DNA of 64,000 bases, from contig JADGAN010000010.1 of the NCBI GenBank assembly GCA_015231955.1, positions 62,001 through 126,000 on the forward strand. Direction: 5' to 3'. Both the position numbers and the translations under genes were made by a program. The stretch is from Oligoflexia bacterium. Lineage in GTDB: Bacteria > Bdellovibrionota > Bacteriovoracia > Bacteriovoracales > Bacteriovoracaceae. The notes under the pieces were generated by a model. That model searched no databases. It had not been told where the DNA came from and saw only the letters and a list, made by a program, of their open reading frames with translations. Positions 26,818-36,212 of this stretch are shown here, piece by piece. The stretch's first letter is position 1, and the number at the start of each line of letters is the position of its first letter.

Positions 26818-29499
26818 ATGGCGCACGACAATCAAGAGAACTCTTATTTTGAACTTGATGAGACTGAGCTAGCGGAGTGGTTGGAGTCCCTCCAGTATGT
26901 GTTGCAATCGGGGGGAGCAGAGAAAGTAAAAGCGCTGCTTTTACACCTGGACACCTATGCTCATAAACAGGGGGTCGACATTCCTTTCACAGCGAACACT
27001 CCCTATATCAATACTATTCCAAAAGATAAGCGGCCACCATTTCCTGGCAATAGAGAGATTGAACGTAGGATTAAGAGCATTATCAGATGGAATGCCATGG
27101 CGATGGTCGTGCGTGCAAATAAAGAGGAGCCAGGAATTGGTGGGCATATCTCGACCTACGCTTCTGCGGCCACACTTTATGAGATAGGTTTTAACCACTT
27201 CTTTAAAGGAAAAGATCATGGCCCAAATGGGCATAGTGGCGACATCATCTATTTTCAAGGGCACGCGACTCCTGGAATTTATGCACGGGCCTTTTTAGAG
27301 GGGCGCATTTCACAAGAGATGTTGGAAAATTTTCGTCGTGAGCTTAGGCCCAGCAAGGGCCTCTCCTCCTATCCTCATCCCTGGCTCATGCCAGATTTTT
27401 GGGAGTTCCCCACGGTCTCTATGGGACTAGGCCCACTTCAGGCGATCTATCAGGCGCGCTTTAATCGCTACCTCGAAGATCGAGGTTTAGTAGCGAAGAG
27501 CAATCAAAAGATTTGGGCCTTCATTGGAGATGGCGAGTGTGATGAACCAGAGACACTGGGTTCGATTACTTTACCTGCGCGAGAAAAATTGGATAATTTA
27601 ATTTTTGTGATCAATTGCAATTTACAACGCCTGGATGGTCCGGTTCGGGGCAATGGCAATATCGTGCAAGAGTTGGAGGCCTCTTTTCGTGGGGCGGGCT
27701 GGAATGTGATCAAAGCGCTTTGGGGCAGCGATTGGGATCCTATCTTTGATGCCGATAAAGATGGGGCCTTTGTGAGAAGAGTCCATGAGGTGGTAGATGG
27801 CGAAGCTCAAAACTACACCACGAAAGGGGGCAAATATATTCGCGAACACTTCTTTGGGAAATACCCCTCACTTCTTAAACTGGTGGAACACTACAGTGAT
27901 GAGCAGTTAGAAAAGCTAAAACTTGGAGGCCACGATCCGGAGATCGTCTATGCCGCCTTTAAGGAAGCGGCCATGCACACTGGGGCCCCCTCGGTGATTC
28001 TTGCAAGAACAATCAAGGGTTATGGATTAGGTGAGGCGGGTGAAGGCAAAAATATCACCCACTCCCAAAAGAAGTTAAATGAAGAGGAGCTCATCGAGTT
28101 TAGAAATCGCTTTGCTATTCCTTTAAGTGATCAAGAAGTCATCAAGACCCCCTTTTTTAGACCTAAAGAAAACTCCCCTGAAATAGCTTACCTCAAAGAG
28201 CAAAGAAAAAAATTGGGAGGGGAAATTCCCAAACGAGTGGTTAATGTTCCGCCTCTAAAAACCCCAGGGGATGATCTCTTCTTAGAGTTTCATGAGGGCC
28301 ATAACGGAAGAGAAATCTCTACCACCATGGCCTTTGTAAGGATGTTAACCAAGCTACTAAAACATCAGGAGATCGGACGTTTGATTGTGCCTATTGTGCC
28401 CGATGAGGCGAGAACCTTTGGGATGGAGTCGCTCTTTCGACAAGTTGGGATCTATGCTCACTCGGGACAGCTATATGAACCAGTTGATAAGGATAGTTTA
28501 CTTTATTACAAAGAGGCCACCGATGGACAAATCTTAGAGGAAGGGATTACGGAGGCGGGATCGCTGGCATCTTTTATTGCGGCCGGGACTGCGTACGCTA
28601 CTCATGGAGTGAACACCATTCCTTTCTTTACCTTTTATTCGATGTTTGGGGCACAACGAGTGGGTGATTTTATTTGGGCCGCGGCAGATATGAGAACCAA
28701 AGGTTTTCTTTTGGGAGCGACCTCGGGGCGGACAACGCTTGCGGGAGAGGGGTTACAACACCAAGATGGCCACTCCCATCTCCTTTTATATGCGGTTCCT
28801 AATTTGCTCTGTTATGATCCCGCCTTTGCTTACGAGCTTGCGGTGATTATTCAAGAGGGCATGCATCGAATGTATGAAAAACAAGAGGATATTTTTTATT
28901 ATATCACCATCATGAATGAGAACTATTTACAACCGGCAATGCCGAAAACCGCAGGAGTTCGCGAAGGAATTTTAAAAGGCATCTATAAATACCAAGCGAG
29001 TACGCTTGTAGATCCAGCAGTAAAAAAAGGCAATGCTAATCTCTTTGGTAGTGGCGCGCTTTTGAATGAGGCCTTAAAGGCGGCAGAGATTTTAGAGAAG
29101 CGCTACCAGATTGCATCCGATGTTTGGAGTGTCACCAGTTATAAAAATCTCCACACCGAAGCTCAGGAGGTTATGCAGTGGAACCTGCACCATCCGGAGC
29201 AACCACCCAAAGTGCCTTTTATTACAGTAGCGACTAAAAATGCTGAGGGTGTTTTTATTGCAGTCTCCGATTATGTGCAAATAATGAGTGATGCAATTTC
29301 CAAGTGGTTGCCGGGGCCACTACACTCTTTAGGAACCTTTGGTTTTGGTAGAAGTGAAAGTAGGGCCGCGCTTCGCGACTACTTTGAAGTCGATGCTAAA
29401 CATATTGTGTTTGCAACTCTTTGTGCTTTAAGAAAGGAAGGAAAACTCTCGCTAGAACTCATTCAAAAAGCGCAACAGGAGCTAGAACTATGGAAGTAA
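26818..29499 (+). CDS. aceE: Pyruvate dehydrogenase E1 component, homodimeric type
   Basis: 893 residues, the normal size of the single-chain E1. It decarboxylates pyruvate with thiamine diphosphate and passes the acetyl group to the lipoyl domain of E2. The start of the core (RRIKSIIRWNAMAMVVRANK, GIGGHISTYASAATLYEIGF) and the ThDP motif (GDGECDEPETLGSI...NCNLQRLDGPVRGNG) are intact. Its 3' end overlaps the start of aceF by 10 bases, implying translational coupling. It is followed by aceF and lpdA, so the whole complex is encoded in one operon. Confidence 0.96.
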   Translation: MAHDNQENSYFELDETELAEWLESLQYVLQSGGAEKVKALLLHLDTYAHKQGVDIPFTANTPYINTIPKDKRPPFPGNREIERRIKSIIRWNAMAMVVRANKEEPGIGGHISTYASAATLYEIGFNHFFKGKDHGPNGHSGDIIYFQGHATPGIYARAFLEGRISQEMLENFRRELRPSKGLSSYPHPWLMPDFWEFPTVSMGLGPLQAIYQARFNRYLEDRGLVAKSNQKIWAFIGDGECDEPETLGSITLPAREKLDNLIFVINCNLQRLDGPVRGNGNIVQELEASFRGAGWNVIKALWGSDWDPIFDADKDGAFVRRVHEVVDGEAQNYTTKGGKYIREHFFGKYPSLLKLVEHYSDEQLEKLKLGGHDPEIVYAAFKEAAMHTGAPSVILARTIKGYGLGEAGEGKNITHSQKKLNEEELIEFRNRFAIPLSDQEVIKTPFFRPKENSPEIAYLKEQRKKLGGEIPKRVVNVPPLKTPGDDLFLEFHEGHNGREISTTMAFVRMLTKLLKHQEIGRLIVPIVPDEARTFGMESLFRQVGIYAHSGQLYEPVDKDSLLYYKEATDGQILEEGITEAGSLASFIAAGTAYATHGVNTIPFFTFYSMFGAQRVGDFIWAAADMRTKGFLLGATSGRTTLAGEGLQHQDGHSHLLLYAVPNLLCYDPAFAYELAVIIQEGMHRMYEKQEDIFYYITIMNENYLQPAMPKTAGVREGILKGIYKYQASTLVDPAVKKGNANLFGSGALLNEALKAAEILEKRYQIASDVWSVTSYKNLHTEAQEVMQWNLHHPEQPPKVPFITVATKNAEGVFIAVSDYVQIMSDAISKWLPGPLHSLGTFGFGRSESRAALRDYFEVDAKHIVFATLCALRKEGKLSLELIQKAQQELELWK

Positions 29500-30716
29500 C
29501 ACTAACTTGCCCAGCACTGGGAGAGCATATTGCCTCCGCCCACATCATCAAAGTATTGGTGAAGGAAGGCGATTTGCTAAAACTGGAGCAATCGGTAGTA
29601 GAAGTGGAAAGTGAAAAAGCGGCGGCGGAAGTACCCTCAACTGTGGAGGGTACGATCAAAAAAATCTTTGTTAAGAGTGGAGATGTGGTCAAGGTTGGAG
29701 ATCCACTGCTTTTAGTTGCAAGTGAAGTTGCAACGAAGGTTGTAAGTGAGGTTGCAAAAGTAGCAGAGAAGTTACCACCACAAAAATTTGCCCATACGCA
29801 TGCACCCATGGTGGTGACGCTTCCGAAGGAGGTGTTACAATCACAACATTCCATTGCTACTGCGGCAGCACCATCGGTGCGACGTTTTGCGCGTGAGATA
29901 GGGATAGACTTAAAATTTGTTACTGGCAGTGGAGTGCAAGGACGGATCTCCATTGAAGATGTTAAGAGCTATGCTAAAAATATTCATCAAGGCACTTCTC
30001 AAGGTACTCCTCAAGGTGGAATCAAGGAGACTCTTCCCGACTTTTCTAAGTGGGGTGAAATTACGACAGAACCGATGAGTGCTATTCGCAAAAAAACGGC
30101 GGAACACCTCTCCTATGCCTGGAGTACTATTCCCACCGTAACTCAATTTGATAAGGCCGACATTACACAGTTGGAACAATGGAGAAGTGTTACCATCACC
30201 ACCTTGCTGATTAAAGTGCTTGCTGCCGCCCTAAAGCAGTTCCCCAAATTTAACACCAGTATTGATATGGATAAAAATACCATTATCTCTAAAAAATTCT
30301 ACAATGTTGGTGTTGCCGTTGATACTGATAGAGGACTTCTGGTTCCTGTAATAAAGGGTGTGGATCAGAAAAATTTGGCCACGATCGCTAGTGAGTTACA
30401 AGAGTTGTCTACGAAAGCGAAAGAGCGAAAGCTCTCTATGGAGGAGATGCAAGGTGGGTGTATCACCATCTCCAATTTAGGTGGCGTCGGCGGGACTCAC
30501 TTTACTCCCATCATTCACTCCCCTGAGGTGGCGATCTTAGGGGTTTGCCGATCAGAGATGCAAAGTGTGTATGTTCAAAGTGAAGGAAAATTTGTAGCGC
30601 GCTTAATGCTTCCCTTGTCACTCTCCTACGATCATCGCGTGATCGATGGAGTTGAGGGCATTCGCTTTTTACGTTGGATCATTAGTGCCTTAGAAAATCC
30701 TCTACTGCTGTTATAA
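29490..30716 (+). CDS. aceF: Pyruvate dehydrogenase E2, dihydrolipoamide acetyltransferase
   Basis: 408 residues from the ATG at 29490, set by AGGAG eight bases upstream and overlapping the aceE stop; an earlier in-frame start would lie well inside aceE. One lipoyl domain (1-80) with the acceptor Lys43 in VESEKAAAEVPS, a peripheral-subunit binding domain (SVRRFAREIGIDL, GSGVQGRISIEDV), and a catalytic domain ending with DHRVIDGVEG, the His and Asp of the acyltransferase active site. E. coli has three lipoyl domains; one, as here, is common elsewhere. Overlap with aceE and the lpdA gene 18 bases on support one complex. Confidence 0.95.
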   Translation: MEVTLTCPALGEHIASAHIIKVLVKEGDLLKLEQSVVEVESEKAAAEVPSTVEGTIKKIFVKSGDVVKVGDPLLLVASEVATKVVSEVAKVAEKLPPQKFAHTHAPMVVTLPKEVLQSQHSIATAAAPSVRRFAREIGIDLKFVTGSGVQGRISIEDVKSYAKNIHQGTSQGTPQGGIKETLPDFSKWGEITTEPMSAIRKKTAEHLSYAWSTIPTVTQFDKADITQLEQWRSVTITTLLIKVLAAALKQFPKFNTSIDMDKNTIISKKFYNVGVAVDTDRGLLVPVIKGVDQKNLATIASELQELSTKAKERKLSMEEMQGGCITISNLGGVGGTHFTPIIHSPEVAILGVCRSEMQSVYVQSEGKFVARLMLPLSLSYDHRVIDGVEGIRFLRWIISALENPLLLL

Positions 30717-30734
30717 AAGGAGCGTGAAATAATA

Positions 30735-32174
30735 ATGAGTGATAATAATTTTAAAAGTAATTCTAAACTTGCTGTTATTGGTGGTGGCCCTGGGGGATAT
30801 GCTGCTGCATTTTTGGCCGCAGATTTGGGAATGCAGGTAACACTTATTGATCAAGAGGCCAATCCTGGAGGCGTTTGCCTCTATCGCGGTTGTATTCCCT
30901 CCAAGACCCTTTTGCATATTGCAAAGTTGATTACAGATGCGAGGGAGGCCCACAAGTTTGGAGTGGAGTTTGCAGCTCCTAAAATTCATTTAGAACAGCT
31001 GCGGGCCTATAAAGAAAGTGTAGTGAAAAAGTTAACTTTAGGCCTTGGTTTTTTATGCAAACAAAGAAAAGTGAATTTTATTCAAGGATACGCCTCCTTT
31101 ACCAGCAGTAAGAGTTTACTGGTCAAGAAGAGTGATGGCACCCAAGAAGAGGTGGCGTTCGACAAGGCGATCATTGCTAGCGGTTCAGAAGCAACAACTT
31201 TACCGCAATTAGCTTCTATCACCGCCTCAAAAGTGATGGACTCGACCGCGGCCTTAGAGTTAAAAGATATTCCCGCTTCGCTTTTAGTGGTGGGAGGTGG
31301 ATACATAGGCCTTGAATTAGGATCGGTCTATGCGGCACTTGGAAGCAAAGTAACGGTCATCGAAAAAACTGCGGGACTGCTTCCCGGCGCTGATCGTGAT
31401 TTAGTGGCAATCTTAGAAAAAAAGTTGCAACAAAGCTTTAGTAAAGTGCGGGTGAATGTGAATACCAGCATTGCCAAGATAAGCGAGGGCGCGACCTCTC
31501 TCGAAGTAACGCTTGAGCAGGCAGGTACACAAAGTGTAGAGCATTTTGATAAGATCATTGTCTCTATTGGACGTAGAGTGAATACGCTCGGTTTAGGACT
31601 TCATCAGACAAAAGTCTCCCTTAGTGAACGAGGATTCATTATTGTGGATCAAACTTTAAAAACAGCAGATGACAACATCTATGCCATTGGAGATGTTGTC
31701 GGGGGACTTATGTTGGCCCATAAAGCGGCGGCCGAAGGGAAGGTGGCGGTAGAGGCGATCTTAGGCCACAAAACTATTTTTTCTCCTATGGCCATCCCTG
31801 CAGTGGTGTTTACCGATCCGGAGCTAGCATGGAGTGGTCTTACAGAGATGGAAGCGAGCGCCAAAGGGATCGCGTATGAGGTGGTAAAATTTCCTTGGAG
31901 TGCCAGTGGCAAGGCCATTGCTACCAATTGTAGTGAGGGATTAACCAAATTGATTGTTGAAGCGAAGACAGAAAAAATTCTCGGAGTGGCCATGGTGGGG
32001 CATGGAGCTGGTGATATGATTGCAGAAGGGACGCTTGCCATTGAAATGGGTGCTGTGGTTCGCGACTTAAGTTTAACTATTCATCCGCATCCAACGTTAT
32101 CAGAGACCATGGCGGGTGCTGCAGAGCTGTTTTTTGGAGTGGCGACCGATATGTATCGTCCGAAAAAAAAGTAA
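30735..32174 (+). CDS. lpdA: Dihydrolipoyl dehydrogenase (E3)
   Basis: 479 residues. FAD-binding AVIGGGPGGYAAAFLA at the N-terminus, redox-active disulfide C48-C53 (GGVCLYRGCIPSK), NAD-binding VVGGGYIGLELGSVYA, and the C-terminal His-Glu pair in HPHPTLSETMAG. It reoxidises the dihydrolipoyl groups of the E2 subunit and passes electrons to NAD+. AAGGAG lies 12 bases upstream of the ATG, a little far. Last gene of the pdh operon; it runs toward the phosphofructokinase gene. Confidence 0.96.
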   Translation: MSDNNFKSNSKLAVIGGGPGGYAAAFLAADLGMQVTLIDQEANPGGVCLYRGCIPSKTLLHIAKLITDAREAHKFGVEFAAPKIHLEQLRAYKESVVKKLTLGLGFLCKQRKVNFIQGYASFTSSKSLLVKKSDGTQEEVAFDKAIIASGSEATTLPQLASITASKVMDSTAALELKDIPASLLVVGGGYIGLELGSVYAALGSKVTVIEKTAGLLPGADRDLVAILEKKLQQSFSKVRVNVNTSIAKISEGATSLEVTLEQAGTQSVEHFDKIIVSIGRRVNTLGLGLHQTKVSLSERGFIIVDQTLKTADDNIYAIGDVVGGLMLAHKAAAEGKVAVEAILGHKTIFSPMAIPAVVFTDPELAWSGLTEMEASAKGIAYEVVKFPWSASGKAIATNCSEGLTKLIVEAKTEKILGVAMVGHGAGDMIAEGTLAIEMGAVVRDLSLTIHPHPTLSETMAGAAELFFGVATDMYRPKKK

Positions 32175-32187
32175 CTTAGGTCGTAGC

Positions 32188-33405
32188 TTAACGTTGTAGC
32201 AGGAGTTTTTTTACACTAGGAGCGCGTAGCCTTCCCGCGGAGAGGAGGCCCGATCCTAAGAGTGGACGCACGTAGAATTTGAAGGCATCAGTCACGTGAT
32301 TAGCTTCTGCATTGATAAAGTTGTCAGGCATGAGGCGTGTTTTAGCAGCGATCTCCTCTAGCGCCACCATCTGATAATCAACGGAGTAGTTTCCAGTCCT
32401 TTGAATCGTAATCGAGCCACTCATATTTTGCCACATGGCCAATTGAACTGCACGCTCACCCACCTCGCGCGCCTCTTGGGCATCAACATCGGAAACGCAT
32501 CCAAAGAAAGAGCGCTGAGGGTATCCAAAAGTATCAGCACGAACGCGCTTAATACCGAGTGTATGTTTTACCGAATCGGCAAGGAGGTCGGCCAAAGCAC
32601 CGCCGGAGAGTTGTATATTTCCATGATCGTCACGATCGGGATTTTTAAGTAGTGTTGATGCAATCACGTCACCATTTTTATCGCGAATTCCCTCTGAAAC
32701 TGCAACTACGCAACGGCCATAGCGATCGTAGATGCGTTTTACATCACTGTGAAAGCTTTCAATGCTAAAGGGACGCTCTGGAAGATAGATCAGGTGTGGG
32801 CCATCATCGGCATACTTTTGAGCAATCGCTGCCGACGCTGTTAGAAAGCCGGCGTTTCTTCCCATGACCACCCCAATATAGACTCCAGGGAGCGCTTTGA
32901 CATCGAGGTTGATGCCAATAAACGCGTTGGTAACGTAACGAGCGGCCGAGCCAAAGCCTGGGGTGTGATCGTTGCAAACCAGATCGTTATCCACCGTTTT
33001 AGGAATATGGACAGCACAGAAGTCGTAGGAGGAGGACTTGGCGCTTTCGTTAATGATCCGTACTGTGTCAGAGGAGTCGTTGCCACCAATATAAAAAAAG
33101 TAGCGAATGTCGTGGGCCTTCATCACCTTGAACATCTCTTGGCAATACTTTGCATCGGGTTTATCACGGGTAGAGAAGAGCGCCGATGAAGGGGTGGTGG
33201 CGACATCTTCTAAGTTGTGGGTGGTCTCTTGGGTGAGATCAAGCATCTCTTCGTCGATAATCCCGCGCACACCATTAACTGCACCGTAAACGCGTGTCGC
33301 CTGGGTAAATTTTCTGGCCTCTGCTACCACGCCCACTAGCGACTGGTTAATAACGGCCGTAGGGCCACCACCTTGCGCGACTAAAACCTTACCTTCAAGT
33401 TTCAT
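32188..33405 (-). CDS. 6-phosphofructokinase, PPi-dependent type
   Basis: 405 residues from the ATG at 33405 (GGGAGT six bases upstream). The N-terminus VLVAQGGGPTAVINQSLVG and the motifs YIGGNDSSDTV and IPKTVDNDL mark the PfkA superfamily; GGNDS with Asp in place of the Gly found in ATP enzymes, and PKTVDND, indicate use of pyrophosphate as phosphoryl donor. Length fits the clade with about 400 residues. It interconverts fructose 6-phosphate and fructose 1,6-bisphosphate, reversibly in PPi enzymes. It ends 13 bases from the convergent lpdA. Confidence 0.88.
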   Translation of the reverse strand: MKLEGKVLVAQGGGPTAVINQSLVGVVAEARKFTQATRVYGAVNGVRGIIDEEMLDLTQETTHNLEDVATTPSSALFSTRDKPDAKYCQEMFKVMKAHDIRYFFYIGGNDSSDTVRIINESAKSSSYDFCAVHIPKTVDNDLVCNDHTPGFGSAARYVTNAFIGINLDVKALPGVYIGVVMGRNAGFLTASAAIAQKYADDGPHLIYLPERPFSIESFHSDVKRIYDRYGRCVVAVSEGIRDKNGDVIASTLLKNPDRDDHGNIQLSGGALADLLADSVKHTLGIKRVRADTFGYPQRSFFGCVSDVDAQEAREVGERAVQLAMWQNMSGSITIQRTGNYSVDYQMVALEEIAAKTRLMPDNFINAEANHVTDAFKFYVRPLLGSGLLSAGRLRAPSVKKLLLQR

Positions 33406-33435
33406 AAGTACTCCCATGAGATAATAAGAATTGTG

Positions 33436-33464
33436 TTGTATCTAATGTACCTTATATCTATAAT
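33436..33464 (+). promoter_or_regulatory. Sigma-70-type promoter for the phosphatase-like lipoprotein gene
   Basis: TTGTAT, 17-base spacer, TATAAT (-10 perfect), 41 bases before the ATG at 33506 and divergent from the phosphofructokinase gene. Confidence 0.6.
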
Positions 33465-33505
33465 CCACTCATCAAAGATTGGAAAATATTTTGGAGAAAA
33501 AAAAG

Positions 33506-34102
33506 ATGAAAATAGTTTGGTTCTTTTCCCTTTTTACCCTTACCTCTTGTGCAACTCTCTTTTGTTCTAGTGGTAACTTACATGTGGTGGAGGAGGATAA
33601 AGGCAATGGATTTGCACTCTATCGTTCGGGATGGCCAGATGAGGAGCTGATTGCGGAGTATTGCAAACTTGGAATCAGCGAGATTATGGTTTTAAGTGGC
33701 AATGCCAGTATGATGGAGGAGCGACTAAAGAGTGCTTGCCCTACGCTTAAGGTGGTGTATAACCAAGCACAGTCAACCGATACACCACTTGATCGCGACT
33801 TCTTAGAGGAGTTTGATCGCTTTATTTTAAAATCAAAACAAGCGGGCAAGCGGGTGGCCATTCGTTGTGATTGCGGAAGTCATCGTACCGGTCGGCTGGC
33901 GGCCTACTATCAGATGAAGTATCAAGGGATGAGTGCAACCGAGGCCAAAGCAGTGATGACGGAAAAGGGCAAGTGGATGTCACTCTTCTCTAATATCTAT
34001 GAGCAGGTGGATGCTTTAAGCGATTATATCCATGGGAAAAATTGCTCTACCAAAGAGTTAAACTGTGTGCGCACTAATACGCATAGTGCGGATGGCATTT
34101 AA
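33506..34102 (+). CDS. Tyrosine/dual-specificity phosphatase-like lipoprotein
   Basis: 198 residues; ATG 33506 is preferred (GGAG upstream) over the TTG nine codons before. Lipobox LTSC with Cys15. The domain (ALYRSGWPDEELIAEYCKLG, RDFLEEFDRF, RCDCGSHRTGRLAAYYQ) fits the fold of small protein tyrosine phosphatases: nucleophile C121 and R127 in CX5R followed by Thr-Gly. The His usually before the Cys is Arg120 here. It would act outside the cytoplasm, unusual for this class; possible substrates include phosphoproteins, inositol phosphates or sugar phosphates. The 3' end overlaps the convergent P1B ATPase gene by 45 bases. Confidence 0.7.
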   Translation: MKIVWFFSLFTLTSCATLFCSSGNLHVVEEDKGNGFALYRSGWPDEELIAEYCKLGISEIMVLSGNASMMEERLKSACPTLKVVYNQAQSTDTPLDRDFLEEFDRFILKSKQAGKRVAIRCDCGSHRTGRLAAYYQMKYQGMSATEAKAVMTEKGKWMSLFSNIYEQVDALSDYIHGKNCSTKELNCVRTNTHSADGI

Positions 34103-36196
34103 AATAGCAAGTAGTGCCACCCCCACATCGGCAAAGACCGCCTCCCACATCGAGGCCACCCCATAAGCTCCTAACACTAAAAAGAGCGCCTTAACGGTAA
34201 AGGCCAGCCCAATATTTTGTAAAATAATTTTGTGCGTGCGATGGGCGATCCGTATGGCCAGCGGAAGCTTGGATAAAGAGTCGTTCATGATCACAAGATC
34301 AGAGACTTCAATGGCCGCATCGGAGCCGATGTTTCCCATGGAGGCACCGATGTCGGCCCTGGCAATGACCGGAGCATCGTTAATGCCATCGCCAATGTAA
34401 AGAGTGAGCTTGCCTTTAGGTTTGCTAGCAATGATCTCCTCCAGGTGGCGTAACTTCTCATCGGGAAGAAGACCAGCATAAAACTCTTTGATATTGAGGC
34501 GACCAGAGGTTTTCGCAGCAATATGCCGGGAGTCGCCAGTGAGCATGACCATACGTTTGATCCCTAAGTGGCAAAGCTCCTCCAAGGTGTGCTTGGCATC
34601 CTCACGTAGCTGATCTTGAAATTCAATATTACCGGCATAGATGCCATCAACTCCAATGTGAACCGAGGTGTTCTCTTCCTCTCGACAGGTGTGTGGAATA
34701 TTTTCTAGGTGAAGAATTTTATCGTTACCAGCAACGATGGTGTTTTTTTCGGTGGTGGTTTTGACTCCCAATCCGCCAAACTCTTGATGAGAAAGGATGG
34801 AGAGTGGATCGATCTTATGGGGGTGTGCATTTTTTATCACATCTGCTAGTGGATGTTGCGAATGGTATTCGGCGGTAGCGGCATGCTTGATTAACTCATC
34901 TTTAGAGAAGAGCTCAGAGGGGGTGATCTCCGTGATCTCAAACTCTCCAGAGGTGAGCGTGCCTGTCTTATCAAAGATCACTGTGTGTACTTTGCGTAGC
35001 CCATCTAAAATGTTAGCGCCTTTAATGAGGATACCCGCCTTGGAGGTTGCTCCAAGTCCTCCAAAGTATCCTAGAGGAATACTAATCACCAAAGCACACG
35101 GACAGGAGATAACCAGCATGACTAGTGCACGATAGATCCACACAGAAAAAGTTTGGCCACTTAGGAGCAGCGGAGGAAGAGTTGCCACTAAAATCGCCAG
35201 TAAAAGTACCGCGGGAGTGTAGTAGCGAGCAAGTGTGGTCATCAAACGATCAATCGGCGCTTTCTTTTGGATGGCATTCTCTACAAGGTGAATAATCTTG
35301 GAGATGGAGGAGTCTTCATAACTTTTTTCCACCAAGATGGTTAAGATCCCACTAGTGGCGATCATCCCCGCAAGGATGGTGTCTCCCTTTTTAAGATAGA
35401 TCGGGCGAGACTCACCCGTTAGTGTACTGGAATCGATCCAGGACTCTCCACTGACAATACTACCATCGAGGGGTGTGCGTTCACCGGGGCGAACGATGAT
35501 TTTATCTCCGATGTGCACTTCATCGGGGGAGATCTCCTTGATTTCTCCATTTCCCTGCAAGAGATTGGCCTTATTGGGTCTAATTTCTAAGAGCGACTTG
35601 ATCGACTCTCGCGACTTACTCAGTGCTAGCTCTTGGAATAAGCAGCCGATGCGATAAAAAAGCATCACCGAGACCGCCTCCGCGTGAGCAGAAATGGCAA
35701 AGGCCACGAGAGTAGAGAGTCCCATTAAAAAATTCTCATCAAAAATTTGGCCGTGGCGAAGATTGGCAACCGCCTTACGAAGCACAGGGTACCCTAAAAG
35801 CAGATAGGCCAAAACAATCAGCGCAAGTGGTGCATAGGCAGTGGGTAGCGCAGTGGTAATCACCTCACTAAAAGAGATTAAAAAGATGGCAGATGCGAGG
35901 AGGATCGTCTTTAAATCTCCATGCAGTAGCGACTTCCAGAGAAAATCTTTAACAGAAGTGCGTTTTAATACACTCTCAAATTTAGAGATCACCACCTGGT
36001 GTTCAATCCCTAAAATCTCCTTGGTGGCGGCCTTGAAATCATCGGTATCGATGAGTAGTGTTTGAGTAGCAAAGTTGATTTGCGCCTCTCTTACGTAGGG
36101 GAGGCCCCGTAAATGCCTCTCTACTTTTAGAGCACATTTAGGACAATCAAGATTTTCTATACGATATTTTTTTAGAACAGCAGCTTGTTTATTCAT
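34058..36196 (-). CDS. P1B-type heavy-metal ATPase, Zn/Cd/Pb class
   Basis: 712 residues. N-terminal HMA metal-binding domain with C18-x-x-C21 (NLDCPKCALKVE), then about eight membrane helices. The CPC ion motif is in SCPCALVISIPLGYFGG, the phosphorylation site in DKTGTLTSGE, and the hinge in GDGINDAPVIARADIG. CPC followed by SIPLGY and the Asp in FADVGVALLAILNAIR point to group P1B-2 (ZntA-like), which exports Zn, Cd or Pb from the cytosol. It lies 16 bases after the AmpG-like gene and shares its transcript. No strong ribosome site is visible. Confidence 0.93.
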   Translation of the reverse strand: MNKQAAVLKKYRIENLDCPKCALKVERHLRGLPYVREAQINFATQTLLIDTDDFKAATKEILGIEHQVVISKFESVLKRTSVKDFLWKSLLHGDLKTILLASAIFLISFSEVITTALPTAYAPLALIVLAYLLLGYPVLRKAVANLRHGQIFDENFLMGLSTLVAFAISAHAEAVSVMLFYRIGCLFQELALSKSRESIKSLLEIRPNKANLLQGNGEIKEISPDEVHIGDKIIVRPGERTPLDGSIVSGESWIDSSTLTGESRPIYLKKGDTILAGMIATSGILTILVEKSYEDSSISKIIHLVENAIQKKAPIDRLMTTLARYYTPAVLLLAILVATLPPLLLSGQTFSVWIYRALVMLVISCPCALVISIPLGYFGGLGATSKAGILIKGANILDGLRKVHTVIFDKTGTLTSGEFEITEITPSELFSKDELIKHAATAEYHSQHPLADVIKNAHPHKIDPLSILSHQEFGGLGVKTTTEKNTIVAGNDKILHLENIPHTCREEENTSVHIGVDGIYAGNIEFQDQLREDAKHTLEELCHLGIKRMVMLTGDSRHIAAKTSGRLNIKEFYAGLLPDEKLRHLEEIIASKPKGKLTLYIGDGINDAPVIARADIGASMGNIGSDAAIEVSDLVIMNDSLSKLPLAIRIAHRTHKIILQNIGLAFTVKALFLVLGAYGVASMWEAVFADVGVALLAILNAIRTMRISAHTV

Positions 36197-36212
36197 AGGT
36201 AGTAAAATCCAT

